Of a DNA stretch of 64,000 nt, positions 22,777 through 34,595 are shown in pieces. Each line of letters opens with the position of its first letter. The stretch's first letter is position 1. Origin of the DNA: Planoprotostelium fungivorum (lineage: Eukaryota > Evosea > Variosea > Cavosteliida > Cavosteliaceae). The DNA lies in assembly GCA_003024175.1 (NCBI GenBank), contig MDYQ01000146.1, forward strand, positions 1 through 64,000, given 5' to 3'. A program made the position numbers and the translations under genes. The notes under the pieces were generated by a model. That model had not been told where the DNA came from and did no database searches. It saw nothing but the letters and a program-made list of their open reading frames with translations.

Positions 22777-23393
22777 TGTATGATGTCCGAAAGGACCTTT
22801 TGTGTGCAAACACCCACTTGATGCCAGAAGCATGATCTCAATCTGCACTATGTTGTGATACACGATGGCTCGACTATTCGATAGCGGAGAATTTGATTGC
22901 TGTTCATTCCTCATTTGCAGTTTAGAGCGTCGAAGGGAGAGTCGAGTCTTGGGAGTCATCCGATGTAAACCATGCATTTTAGCTCTCGTTTGCGGAAATG
23001 CATCTTTGGACGAGAACTATTGGACACTGATGGTCGCTCTCTGACCACACTCGACTGCCTCGTCACAGCGAAGTGGCACAGGGGATACTTTCAAGTTGAA
23101 GCATCACATCTACAAACGAGAAATAGCTCCTAAGACAGGTGTCATTTTGGCCTGCTCTACGACGAAGGAACAAGGCAACAGGAAACGACAGAGATCACTT
23201 CTATATCTCAATCCATAACAAACGCAGAAGGTGAAGAATTATCTCACAAATCAAATCATCTTCATCAATCGATGTTTGTGATTTCGGCTCGCCAAGAGGA
23301 TGGAGACGATCTTGATATAATCATATACGCCTTCCTTGATGCTGAACGTTATAATAGACCCTCCAATCATATGCGACGATCGATCAAGGCAAC
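22777..23393. other. Intergenic interval between tRNA-Ile and the TBC gene
   Basis: About 600 bases without a supported gene. Short minus-strand open stretches near 22780-22980 and 23250-23450 have no recognisable content. It should contain the promoter of the RCC1-TBC gene. Confidence 0.5.
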
Positions 23394-26300
23394 ATGAATG
23401 CCGCCACACAGGGTAATTATAAAAAACATCTTGAACCGCACAGTTCGAGCCCATACGATCCCATCCATTTCACCATTTCATATCTCCCAACAGGAACAAC
23501 AAATGACATCACTCAGGCTCTTCGCCCCCTATCGACAAAGGAGGACAAAAGTCTTCACCAAATTCACCACGTACCTCTCCATCCGATGATCCATCGAGGG
23601 CCAGATCACCGACCAATCCTTCTCTCTCAAAGACACTGTCACCGAGTCCAAGTCAGACACCCCCCACGAAAGAGGACGGAGGCAGCATGGGAAGGAGGAG
23701 AGGTTCTAGTGCCTCGGGATCCTTCCTGTCCAGTCTTCTCAACCTGAAGTCTGCGAATGCGAACGACACACCCCACAGCCAGCAGCTGTCGACGTCGACG
23801 CAGTCTAATTCTTCGAATCGCTCACCTAGTAAGGCAACGAGCTCGAGGTTGAATATTCTAGGTGAGATCATTTTAAAGTATTTTATTCGTAGACTAATGT
23901 ATATATATCGTGAAGACATCCTTTTACTCACCTTTGTTCTTCTTCATGTCTTCGCAATATCTCATTTTAAATCATTTTATTCTCACCATCGACCACTTCT
24001 CTTCCTCACACGCCACACAGGCTCTATCAAGAATTTTCGAAGTTTCTTGGAAAAAGACAGCACCACACCTGCCTCCACCGCATCCTCCGATGCACCCTTC
24101 ACCCCTACCATCCCCATAGACATACACCGTTCGTCTACAACGCTCCCATTTTCCCGCCAAAATCAGTTCGCCTCTCCCGACCCGTCACCCATGACCACCT
24201 ACAAGATCGACAAGAGTCTCTTGAAAAATTTGACAAAGACAAATGTCTACGTGTGGGAGCACAAATCAACCGATCAGAGTGACATCAATTCGGGTGACAG
24301 ATCTTTTCATGTCTTTTATCATTCTTTTTATGTTTTCTGTCGTTTCATCATTCTCTTGATTTCTTTCTTCAGATATTTTTTCACTCTTGATGTATATCTC
24401 GTTTCGTTTTCTTTCTTTCTCTCATATTTGTATCTCTTCTCTGGTTCTTACATATTATTTCTCCATACATTTCATTTCCAAATCTTTTGTTCTGTATCAA
24501 TCTTTTATCATCCAAAATCATCTCCTCAATTCTTTTAAATTGATGTGGTGATAGGAATCAACGTACTCCAATCACACAATTTCGAGGAAATCTCCCAACT
24601 GAGAGAGTACAACATCGATCACGTGACCTTCTCCACCAACGATGTCATGGCCATCGATTCGAATCGAAATCTCATCCAATTTTCCATACGCTCACGGTGA
24701 TCTCCTCCCACGTCACGTGACCTGATCGTCTCACAGAGAGGGAGAGAGACAGGGCTACAACGTCACCGTACCTTCTATCGTCTCGTTCAACGTTCCAGAA
24801 TTCTCATCTGAAGCATTAGACGAGCTACCTCACTTCAGCCGGAGGTCCATGCATTCGAATTCCTCTTTCACTCTCAAGACATCGACCAGCTCGATGCAGT
24901 CGCTGGGGTCGCAGGCGTCGCAGCAGTCGCAGCAGCCCACGAGACAATCGAGTGAGAGACTGTCTTTCAATATGCCACGGGTTATCGTGAAGAACGTGAC
25001 GTGTGGGGTGCACCATTGGATCGTGCTGACGAATGATGGTGAGTCGTATTGAGATGAGTCATCGACATCATCTAGAACATCATCATGACATCATCACGAG
25101 ATCAACTCCATCATCATCACAAGATCATCTAGAACATCATCATGAGAAACATTCATCGATCGATGTGACTCGAAACTTCGAAAATACGTCGGAGGTTCGG
25201 GAGAACATTGGAAGAAAATATCTTCCGAACTTCCGAACCTCCGAATTTTCTCTTCCGCCTCCTCACGCCACCTCAGGCCAACTCTATTCTTCCGGTGACA
25301 ACAGTCAAGGTCAATTGGGACTTGGAAAACACGTTCGAAATTGCAGAGAAGCCAACGCCGTTGTAGTGCGCGACCTGGAGGACAACATGCTCGTCTTCAA
25401 GGAGGTGAAATTCGACGGAAATTTCAAATGTGACGGGTGGCAGGTTGTAGCGGGAGGTCTTCACACCCTGGCCGTGACGAGAGATGATCGGGTTTACGCG
25501 TGGGGGTCGAACAAGAACGGAAGATGTGGTATATCTACAACGAGCCAGGGCGAAATGCAGACGCAGATTCCAGTCTCCAGCCCCATCGCAATCGCCGGCT
25601 CTTCAAAGGAGAGATTGTCGCTGGGTGAGAATTCTTTTTATTTCAGAATTTTGTACATGTTTCATCTGTGTCATCCATCGTGATCATCGTGCGATCACTC
25701 ATCGACTCATCATCACATCAACATCACGACATCACATCCGCTGTGATCACCATCATCGTTATCGTTATCATCATCCATCATCATCCACCATCAGCGATCA
25801 TCACGACATCACATCCGATGTGATCACCATCATCGCTATCATCATCCATCATCCATCATCCATCACCCGACATCACGACCCTGAGACTCTTCAGGCCCGA
25901 GTCCCTTCTTACATCGTCCCTCCGTCCCACCGTCTCCTTCGATCTTCCCCACACCCTCCCCCCTCCTGAACAACCCCCCCTCCTGCGTGTACACCCCGTT
26001 CCCGGTCTTTTTTCCGGACTCCGAATCCCTTCACCGAACGAACGTGACTTCACCTCTGCAGGGTAATGCGAGGGGGTTCAAAGTCTTGAGGATGGCTTGT
26101 GGCTGGGGGCACAGTCTCGTTGTAGTGGAGAAGGATGTCGATGGAGAGATGAAATCTTGCGTTTATTCTTTTGGAAAAGGTGAGAAATTCGTATTATCCC
26201 ATTCATTTTTATGATAACGAAATTTTTTTGTAAAAAAATTTGTGTCGATTAAAAAGTGAAATCGACACAAAAATGAGGAGAAATGAGGAAAGGAGGAGAT

Positions 26301-29300
26301 TTTTGCACATCATTGCAGGGACGCGTTGTAGATCGACTGATCCGCCTTAGGTGACTTGGGACAATTGGGACATGGTTACCTGGGAGACGAAGTCGTCCCA
26401 AAGGCTATAGAATGTCTGTACGAGACAAGAATCACTGACGCAGCGGCCGGATATTACCACACTGCTCTTCTCACTGCGAGAGGTGTAGTTCTGACGTTCG
26501 GTGGAGGTGAAATTTTAGAACATTTTATTCTTCTTTGAAATTTGAATTTCTTTCATCAAATCGTTCGATTTATTTCTACATTTCATTTTTCTCGATGAGA
26601 ACGAATCGATCTCTCCGTTCCTGTCACAAAATATTCCGTGAAAATCTCATCTACAACGAGCCTGTCTCTGACCACTCGTCGCAGGTAGTGAAGGCCAACT
26701 GGGTCACGGAGATATGGGCAATCGCTGTACCCCTACCGCCGTCATCTCCTCTTATTTCAACGAAATTTCGGAGTCACAGATGGAGCCCGATCGCTCCTTT
26801 GAAGAAGTCTTGAAGAGCAGCGTCAGCCCCCGGAGTTTAGAATTATCCGATGCCTCTCCCGCCAATTATTTCATGGAAAAATCCTTCCTGGAGCGTTTCA
26901 AACAGATGGGCAAATCAGAAAAGTCAAAGGACCAATCGAACGTACTGAGAAGTATGAATCCCATACAACACATCTACTGCGGAGCGTTCAACACCATGGC
27001 TTTCTACCCCGGTACGTAACGATGCGTACGTTACGTATTGGTGACGTCATAGGTACGGCACTATTGAAACCGCAGCCGCTCGTGGGTCACAGTCCATCCA
27101 TGCTGTACTGCTGGGGTTCCTGCGGTGGGTCCAAAATATTGATCCCGACTCCGGTGAGTTGTAGATGGATGGTATTTATCATATCGTAGAGTGACGATGG
27201 TAGGTACCTCAATTTGAGAACAAACAAGTGGTCAAGGTGAGAATCGATTCTGACACCCTTTCGATCATCACATCATCATCTTTGGATCACATGGCGATCA
27301 TCGTCATCACTGCATCACATCACAACCATCATCACACTACGATCATCATCATATCACATCACAACCATCATCACCCTACGATCGTCATCCCATCACGATC
27401 ATCGCATCACCATCGCCCGATCGCATCACTCATCATCACTCACCAGGTGGTCGGTGGTGTCAATCGTACATTAGCTCTCGTCAAATCGTGGGACAGATCC
27501 GAAGACAACTGGGTGTTCGAGTCTTTCGGTCTCCCCCTCTCTGACGTGTACATCTCATCCTCTCCGTCCACTCTCTCCGTGGCCAATAACGTCGTCATCG
27601 GTACGTACCGTTACGTCACGTGCGTAACGTACGTACAGGGTCACACGGGATCAAGGGTACGATCTACCTGACGAAGGATCACTTGTGTTTCTACGCCGCA
27701 CCTCCTCGTCCCAATTCCGGTTATTCAAAGTCCCAAACTGTTCCCAGAACTGCCAGTGGTAGGAGCTCGCTCACCAGGAGCAAGAGCTCACCCATCGGAG
27801 TTTCCGAATTGCTCAAGGAGAGGTGAGGGAGATCTCGTGGAAAACTCGCGGAGATCTGATGGAAATTTCAGTCCGGACAAGTTTGAGGACAAGGGGAAGA
27901 CGGACGCCGTTTTGGAATTTTATCACGAGGTGGGTGGCTGGTTGTAGATGGAGGTGACGTACAACAGGTGGACACGCAGCCTCTCAAGATTGTCATACCA
28001 ATCAAAGACATCATGAGCATAGAGAAGACGGTGTCAAAGATGGCCATCAACGATAGCATTACCATATTCACATCCACTGGAAAGGTATTTTATTCGAATT
28101 TAATCTTTCGCACGAACGATCCCGTCTCTCGAAACTTTAAATCCATTTTCCACTCATTTTATTTCAGTTCGACTTCACCGAATTATCCAACGATTCACGT
28201 AACGAGATCCACACGGCCATGCAAGGCCGTTGGCTGTCCCTACAGATGTCAGAAGATCACGAGCTCTCCCGCAGCTTCTCCTTCTTCGAATCTTCACCTC
28301 CTCCCCGAGTCAGCTATTCAGAGTGGAACGAGGGTGGCCCCTCTGATCGCGACGTGTACGGGTTCGTCATACCCCCAGAGTTACGTACGCAGTACGCAGA
28401 CTTCGCGCGAGATTTCGAGGAAAATCGGCTGGCAGAGACGAGGAAGGGTTGGGAGAAATTGATCCGAAAACACGGAAAAATATCCGACGTGAGGGAGAAT
28501 TTTTGGCGGGAGATTTGATCTTTGAAGGTGTTTGCGAATATCATGGGAAATTCGATGGACGATGGGAACGTTGGGGAGGGAGGGTTGCTCAAGGCCGTAA
28601 GTAAGTCTGGTAGGTTGTTACGTCTGGTCAGAAAAGGAGTGCCACCCGAACTCCGAGGACAGGTGAGGAAATTTTGTCGAAATATCGCGTCGACTTATTT
28701 TTTCAAATATCCGTCACGCAGATGATCATGAACCGATCATGACGATGATCGTGAACATGAAACATAACTTCTGATCATCATCACACGATCATCATCGTAA
28801 CCATCATATCATCACGTGATCATGATCGCGTATGATCAACCATCATCACACGATCATGATCACGACACGATGATGATCGTAACGATGACACGTGATGATC
28901 AGGTGTGGTACTATATCTCCGGTGCCCATATGAAGGAGAAAAACTGCGTCCCAAATTACTACCAACAACTCTTACGCACCTCCCCCGCCGCCTCCGAATT
29001 CCAAGGGGTATGCTCCGTCCCAATTTCCGTCCCAAATTTTCCGTCTCGTTGTAGTCTGACGTCCGTAGATCTACGGCACTTGGCTGAAACACTCTCACTT
29101 TATGAGAGAGAACGACAAGATGATTTTTCCAAATCGAAATGCCGTGCAATCGATCGAATTGGACTTGGACAGAACCTTTCCGGAGCACTTGGAGTTTGTC
29201 GGGGACAGTCCGATGAAGGAAAAGTTGAGGAGAGTCTTACTCGCTTATTCCAGGAGGAATCCATACGTGAGTCTTTGAAACGTGTCACCGATGATCGCGA

Positions 29301-32300
29301 TCACATCGTGATGACGATCGTGATCGTGATCATGTCATCGATCTTTTGCATCAATCTGTATCATCATCGTCGATCACTGACACGTCGATCATCTCATCAT
29401 CACATGTCAACATCATCATATCATGATAACAACATCATCACATCATCACCTCCATCATCACCTCCATCATCATCACCTCCATCATCATCACCTGTCATCG
29501 ACTAACCCTACGACACAGGTCGGCTACTGCCAGAGCATGAACACCATCGCAGGTGTCCTCCTCTTATTCATGCCAGAAGAGAAAGCGTTCTACACCCTGT
29601 GCACCATTGTAGAAGACTATCACGTGGAATATTTCGGGAAAAGTATGATCGGTATTCTCGTGGATCAATCTATGTTCGACAGTCAGGTGAGGGGTGGAAA
29701 ATTCCGTGAAATTCGGATGACGCGTTGTAGATGGACAGTAAGATGCCGGATGTGACGGAACATCTGCAGTCGGAGAGCTTTCCTTGCTCGGCCGTTACGT
29801 TCAAATGGTTTATTTGCATCTTTTGGGGTATTCTACCTACCGAAGTGAGAATTAGACATTTATTGTTCCACGAGCTGGACACGATATCTTTTTTTCGTAT
29901 CGATTTCACGAGATCGAATTTTCGATGATTATTCTTCCGTACGTCTTGATATTGAATGATGAAACAGACGACACTGCAAATCTGGGACTGGTACTTTCTA
30001 GATGGTCTGAAGGTGAAATCTCGGAGAAGACTCAACGAAAACTCATCGAAATATCAGGTCCTCATGGTCTTCTCCGCTTGCATCTTCCGTCATCTACAAC
30101 GGAGAATCCTAAACAATGATTCCCTCCACATTTCCATGCTGATGACCAACGCACCGAAAGAAATCTTTGACATTTCGGTACTCTTCAAATTATACGGCGA
30201 GCTGAGCGTGTGAGTCCATTTTTCTCATTTCAATCTGATACTTGTGAAAAATATTCAATGTACATGCATCTCACAAACAACACCCCTTCGAATGTACATT
30301 TCATGGTCGATTCTCACTCCATACGTACCCTACGCATCGTCTCCTCGATATCCCCCCCTCGAAATTCCGCTGAAATCTCGCAGATTCTACGACGAATTAG
30401 ACATCACAACTCTCAGACCCTCTCGCTACACCATCCTAACCGCACAATTGTACGCCGACGCCGTTCGAAAGAAATCGATCAAGAACCGAAACAAGCTGAG
30501 ACACCACGGCCTGAAGACACAACTCTTCTTCTCGGACAACCTCGAAGTCTTGTTCAATCTGTGGGAGAACGTGAGATCGATATTGTACAGTTCGGATGGA
30601 AACGGAAAGAGAGGGAGGAGTGTGAGTGGAGATGTTGTGATCGAGTGTAAAGAGATGCAGGTGAGGAGAACGCCGATTCCAATGAGTCCGGGGAAGGTAA
30701 AAAGTCAATTTCAATTTTTATCGTTCAATTCGATCGTTTATGTTCAATCTTTTCCTCTCTTGATATAACTACAAATCTTCGATTTCACGAATTTCTTTTT
30801 CTCTTATCGTTTCGATGAATAGAAAATAAAATAGAATAAAACGATGACACGTTCAACATCGATTGACCCCCTACCAGTCCCTGCGAAGTTCCGAGGAACA
30901 CACCAGGAGTGACGTCATCACCTGTCTACAATGCATCCTGTCCATAGAGGGTCTCATCGTTGAATCACTTCGCATCATGTACGACAGTGGAGCTGAAATG
31001 GAGGCCATTCGGGACAAACCGGGCGCCTCCACGACCTCCATGGAGACGGTGGGAAGAAAAGTCGTGGAGATCTGACGGAAAATTCAGAGTCAGAACTACA
31101 TATTGGATAATTTCCTGGAAAAGGGGATGTTGGAATTCCTAGTCGAAGCGGCTGTGGTTGTGCCTCAGTTGGGATCAGGAATACTACAACTCGTCAAAAA
31201 TATCACCGAGGTGAAAATTCGAATTTTACATTTCAAACGAAAATATTTTTTCATCAAACTTTTTTACATCACAAACCAAAATTTTCTTTTTCTATCCACA
31301 TTTTTTTACGACTCCATAAATAATATCCATCACGATTCTTCACATTTCACTCAAAATTCGACAGACGATCATCTTCCTCAAGAAAAATTGGAGAAAATAT
31401 GTCTCTAAGACATCCATCGTCCCCCCTCCCCTCCGTTTGGAAAATCTTCTCAGTGATCCGAATTTCATCGCACCCCTCTTCAAGTGAGTTTCTCCGTCGA
31501 TCGTTCACCGAACTATTCCAGGTTCATCAATTGGGCCGTCCCAAATCTGTGTCCCGCCGACCATTTCGCGGGCGCAGATCGCAGCACTGACAGGAGGAAC
31601 ATGATCAAGCTCCTCTACTGTCTGTTGAGACACATCCATTCGATACCTCCAGCACAATCTACGAATCTAATCCAGATGCTGTTCGTCTACAACGAGCCAG
31701 ACAGTGGCTACGGCTCTTACACGCCGCAGGGGTACATACGATTCGAGGTGAAATTTCCACCATATCTCCGTCCTTCGAGTCGAAATCTCAGTTTTCACTG
31801 AGATTTCATCCAGTTACCTATCATGGATTTCCTCTTAGAAGTTGTACGCTCTGAAAACAGTCCGGCAGAAGAGCCGCAAGCCTATCACAGGAGGAGGTCG
31901 TTCATCGCGGGTCACCCGACCAGCCCCAGCGTAAGTCAAGATGGAGAGGCCATCGTGCCTGTGGCTCAGAGACTCGAGAGCATGCGAGAGCTTTTGAAGA
32001 GCCAATTGCAGCAGCACCAGGTGAGGCACACTTGGTCATAGAACGTCGATAGGACAGCATCACGATTGTTTATCTTATCATCACTGTATTTCATCACATC
32101 ATAACATCATCACATCATCATCATCATAACATCATCATCATAACATCATCACATCATCATCATGTCACTATCATCATAGAACAATCAATAACAACGTCAC
32201 ATCATCTGATCATCATCACATCACATCACCTGATGAAGCATCAGGTGACAGAAGACTCCTCTTCGATGGTGTCGAGTGAAGCGCAGATCCGAGAGAAGAC

Positions 32301-32391
32301 GTTAGATCTGAGTCGGAGGTGTCTCTTGTTCATCATGGACTGGCAGGAACCAAGGGTCGTCGAGTTTTTATTTCCGGGGCAGAGCGCCTAA
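23394..32391 (+). CDS. RCC1-repeat / GRAM / TBC domain Rab-GAP
   Basis: A very large multi-exon gene for a Rab GTPase-activating protein. A 19-base first exon at ATG 23394 joins a Ser/Pro/Thr-rich exon from 23517. RCC1-like repeats run from about 24200 to 27150 (GDNSQGQLGLGKHVRNCREA, HTLAVTRDDRVYAWGSNKNG, DLGQLGHGYLGDE). A GRAM-type segment lies at about 27630-28110 (GTIYLTKDHLCFYA, PLKIVIPIKDIMSIE). The TBC domain begins near 28610 (LVRKGVPPELRGQVWYYISG). It keeps the arginine finger (ELDLDRTFPEHLEF, about 29160-29200) and the glutamine finger (YVGYCQSMNTIAG, about 29521-29555), so it should be catalytic. It ends near 30210 (MTNAPKEIFDISVLFKLYGE). A long C-terminal helical part follows and stops at TAA 32389. 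Introns number about 25-30; several hold long GATCAT/ATC tracts. The RCC1-GRAM-TBC order is reminiscent of large amoebozoan TBC proteins; the target Rab is unknown. Confidence 0.9.
25179..25250 (+). other. Long intronic stem-loop
   Basis: Inside an intron of the RCC1-TBC gene, TCGGAGGTTCGG (25189-25200) is exactly complementary to CCGAACCTCCGA (25233-25244). Outside it GAAAAT pairs with ATTTTC across a three-base bulge, and inside it GGAAGA pairs with TCTTCC. The result is a two-part hairpin of about 24 pairs. It may be a small foldback element or a structured RNA; function is unknown. Confidence 0.6.
26239..26271 (+). other. Perfect 12-bp intronic hairpin
   Basis: In another intron of the same gene, TTTGTGTCGATT is followed after a nine-base loop by its exact complement AATCGACACAAA. 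The arms are flanked by T- and A-rich runs. Length and loop are hairpin-like; no role is apparent. Confidence 0.55.
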
Positions 32392-32709
32392 CCGGGTTGA
32401 TAAAGAACACGTCAGAGTGCGACATCATCATCTCCATCTGATGTTCTATGTCCATCGGCCCGCACAGGGTCATTCGGCTTCATCATGTTTCGGAATGTTG
32501 TCGGCAGGGGAATCAATGTTAAGATAGCTGTTCGTCCGATATATAGACCATTGTGAAACATCATTGACGGTAGTGATGGATGTATGGGTGAGCAAGTTTC
32601 ACACAGATGAGTAATGGACACATCGAAACACTTTCTATTCTTTCTCTCTATCATACACATATCGATCCACTCCATATCAGTCGTCACAGTTCAGAGATGA
32701 TGAAGACAC
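32392..32709. other. Convergent interval after the TBC gene
   Basis: About 320 bases between the TBC stop and the stop of the first Bet3-like gene. A minus-strand stretch near 32470-32530 contains PTTFRNMMKP, faintly like part of the GNAT-like gene at 52.6 kb, but too short to call. Confidence 0.4.
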
Positions 32710-33404
32710 CTAACATCCGTGTGAGTAAATCACGGTGATCGACATCGGCTCACAGTGATCATCTGATCCATTGTTGATGATTCTCGCTTCAACGCTAGCT
32801 TTCACTCCCAAGAAACAAAGAGCACCTGTGACGTGTGAGCTTTGATCATTAGACGAGACGCACCTCTTATCATGTGACAAGGAAACGAGATTCGATCCTT
32901 CTCGACAGAAGACGATGATTCATCCTCTCCCCTCCACCTGTTCCTTTTCAGCATGGTCTATCCTCCATCTCATCGTCACACACCGCCACCTATGATCAAA
33001 GATGAGGAACGTCCCTGGCATCGTCGTAGAATAAATGTTTACTTCTTTCTTGTGAAACACTTCGATCCAAAAGTCCTGCGAAATGGTGAGATCAGCGATA
33101 TCATCATTTGTATTCTCACGGCTGCGATGAACTCAAGAGCGTCCGACATCCTCATAAACTTTCTTCGATGGACGATGCGGCTGACGGCCGTGTGGCCAAT
33201 GGCGTGTGCAATGTCTGATAAATCCATCAGCCCACGGGTGTCTATCTCTTCAGCAATGCGTGAGATGAGTTGTCCGGGTAGTCGATAGAAGGAAGCAATG
33301 TCTTGAATGATGGACTTTTTGTTCTCCTTGTTGAAGGTGATCTCGGAGACTCCGGCAGCATGGTGCTTCCTCCTTGTGGTGGTCAACGTTGATGGTGAAA
33401 GCAT
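32710..33404 (-). CDS. Divergent Bet3/TRAPPC6-like TRAPP subunit (paralog 2)
   Basis: This minus-strand gene aligns end to end by eye with the clearer TRAPPC6-like gene just upstream of it. It has an N-terminal helix (ENKKSIIQDIASFYRLPGQL), then DLSDIAHAIGHTAVSRIVHR and FMRMSDALEFIAAV where TRAPPC6 has the helix before FICK. Next comes DFWIEVFHKKEVNIY where the neighbour has EFWMHLFQKHMDSLR, then PCHMIRG, an intron with a GTGC donor, and ALCFLGVKASVEARI where the neighbour has ALAYLGVEAKVTGHI. The final strand CEPMSITVIYS precedes the stop at 32710. The intron after MIRG sits at the identical position in both genes. It is much more diverged than its neighbour, so it may have a new partner or be decaying. 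ATG 33404 is the best start; the exon join near 32925 is tentative. Confidence 0.62.
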
Positions 33405-33672
33405 CCTCTGTGTTCTTGTTCGATAAATGCGATGTGATGACGAGACGAAAGAAGAAAGAAGATGAGAGGATTCTGCATTCGCAGGCCGATGAGAATTATT
33501 CTGCTTTCACTTTTGGAGCTGTCAGTTCTGGCCTTCTGTGAAGCGGTTTTTTGGTCTGTCAAATACATTCGTAAGACGGTGAGACCACCAAGTTAGAGTG
33601 ATGAGTCATGAATGAGACCACGAAGAATGACGATGCAAAAGTTTTTCTCTTTTATACAACATAACTGCATCA

Positions 33673-34379
33673 TCATGGGCTGAGGTAGACGATGAATGAG
33701 CCTGTCGTCGATCAGCATGCTGTGTCTGGAGTCGATCACTCACTCTTTGATCCCGTCTGCCCGATATGCCCCGTCACTTTTGCCTCCACCCCAAGATAAG
33801 CTAATGCACCTGCAACTCTTCAACTTGTGCACGATGATGTGTCGAGTGCACCTCTTATCATACTGCTGGGAAATCGAAGATATTTCGTCGCCACCTCTTG
33901 CATCTCTGATGTGTTCTGAGTCGATCGTCTAAAGAGCCATCTGAAGTCTTCGTCATGTAAGATGAACGAGCCTCTTCGGTTCGCTCTGAGACTATCCATA
34001 TGCTTCTGAAAGAGATGCATCCAAAATTCCTGCGGCGATTGAGAATGGAATCATTTTGGATGCATCATGGCTCACCTTGCAAATGAATTTCAACTTGTCG
34101 ATGTCTTCCACCAGTGGCAAACTGTCTTTGAGAAGTCGAGCGGCTGTCACGTATCCGACGGTGTAACCCACATCATGTTGATTCATCGATCCGATCTCCT
34201 GACAAATGTAAGAAGAGGTGGCAGGATGAGGGAAGGTCAGCTCTCACCTGTACGGCCATGTGCATCAATTCTGTCGGAATCAGAAACTCCCAAGACGATC
34301 CGTGTATCATCTTCTTGTGGTAGAGAGGGGCAGCATGACGTTCCACTGTCGTAGAGTTCACTCCATTAGAGGACACCAT
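33673..34379 (-). CDS. TRAPP complex subunit 6-like (Bet3 family)
   Basis: A Trs33/TRAPPC6-type subunit of the TRAPP tethering complex (a Rab1 exchange factor acting at the ER-Golgi). ATG 34379 opens MVSSNGVNSTTVERHAAPLY; helix 1 includes WEFLIPTELMHMAVQ. After a 49-nt intron comes MNQHDVGYTVGYVTAARLLK, then DIDKLKFICK at the end of exon 2, a family hallmark. Exon 3 reads EFWMHLFQKHMDSLRANRRG, FILHDEDFRWLFRRS and VATKYLRFPSSMIRG. Exon 4 reads ALAYLGVEAKVTGHIGQTG, and a last short exon gives SSFIVYLSP with a stop at 33673. Length and order match TRAPPC6 well. The paralog lies downstream on the same strand with the same intron positions, indicating tandem duplication. Confidence 0.87.
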
Positions 34380-34595
34380 GTCTGTCTGGACTGTTCAGAT
34401 TCCCTGTCGCCCTCTTCTGTGCCGCCAGAATGGTGACGGAAAAAAGTTGTGACGACAGAACCTTCTCTTGCCTCTTCTTCCCTTTGTCACCTTAGCACGT
34501 GTCACAACAAGGAAAAGAGGTCGGGCTTCTCGATGAGCCAAGATCTCAATTCAAAGTCCAACAAGACGAGGACACGATGTTATTTACAGTCTATG

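Noticed and set aside
32412-32687. Possible GNAT fragment (PTTFRNMMKP)
   Set aside because: Only about seven residues resemble the GNAT-like gene at 52.6 kb, and the flanks do not align.
33383-33568. Upstream exon for the diverged Bet3-like gene
   Set aside because: The frame does not join in phase to the gene start and lacks similarity to the paralog's N-terminus.
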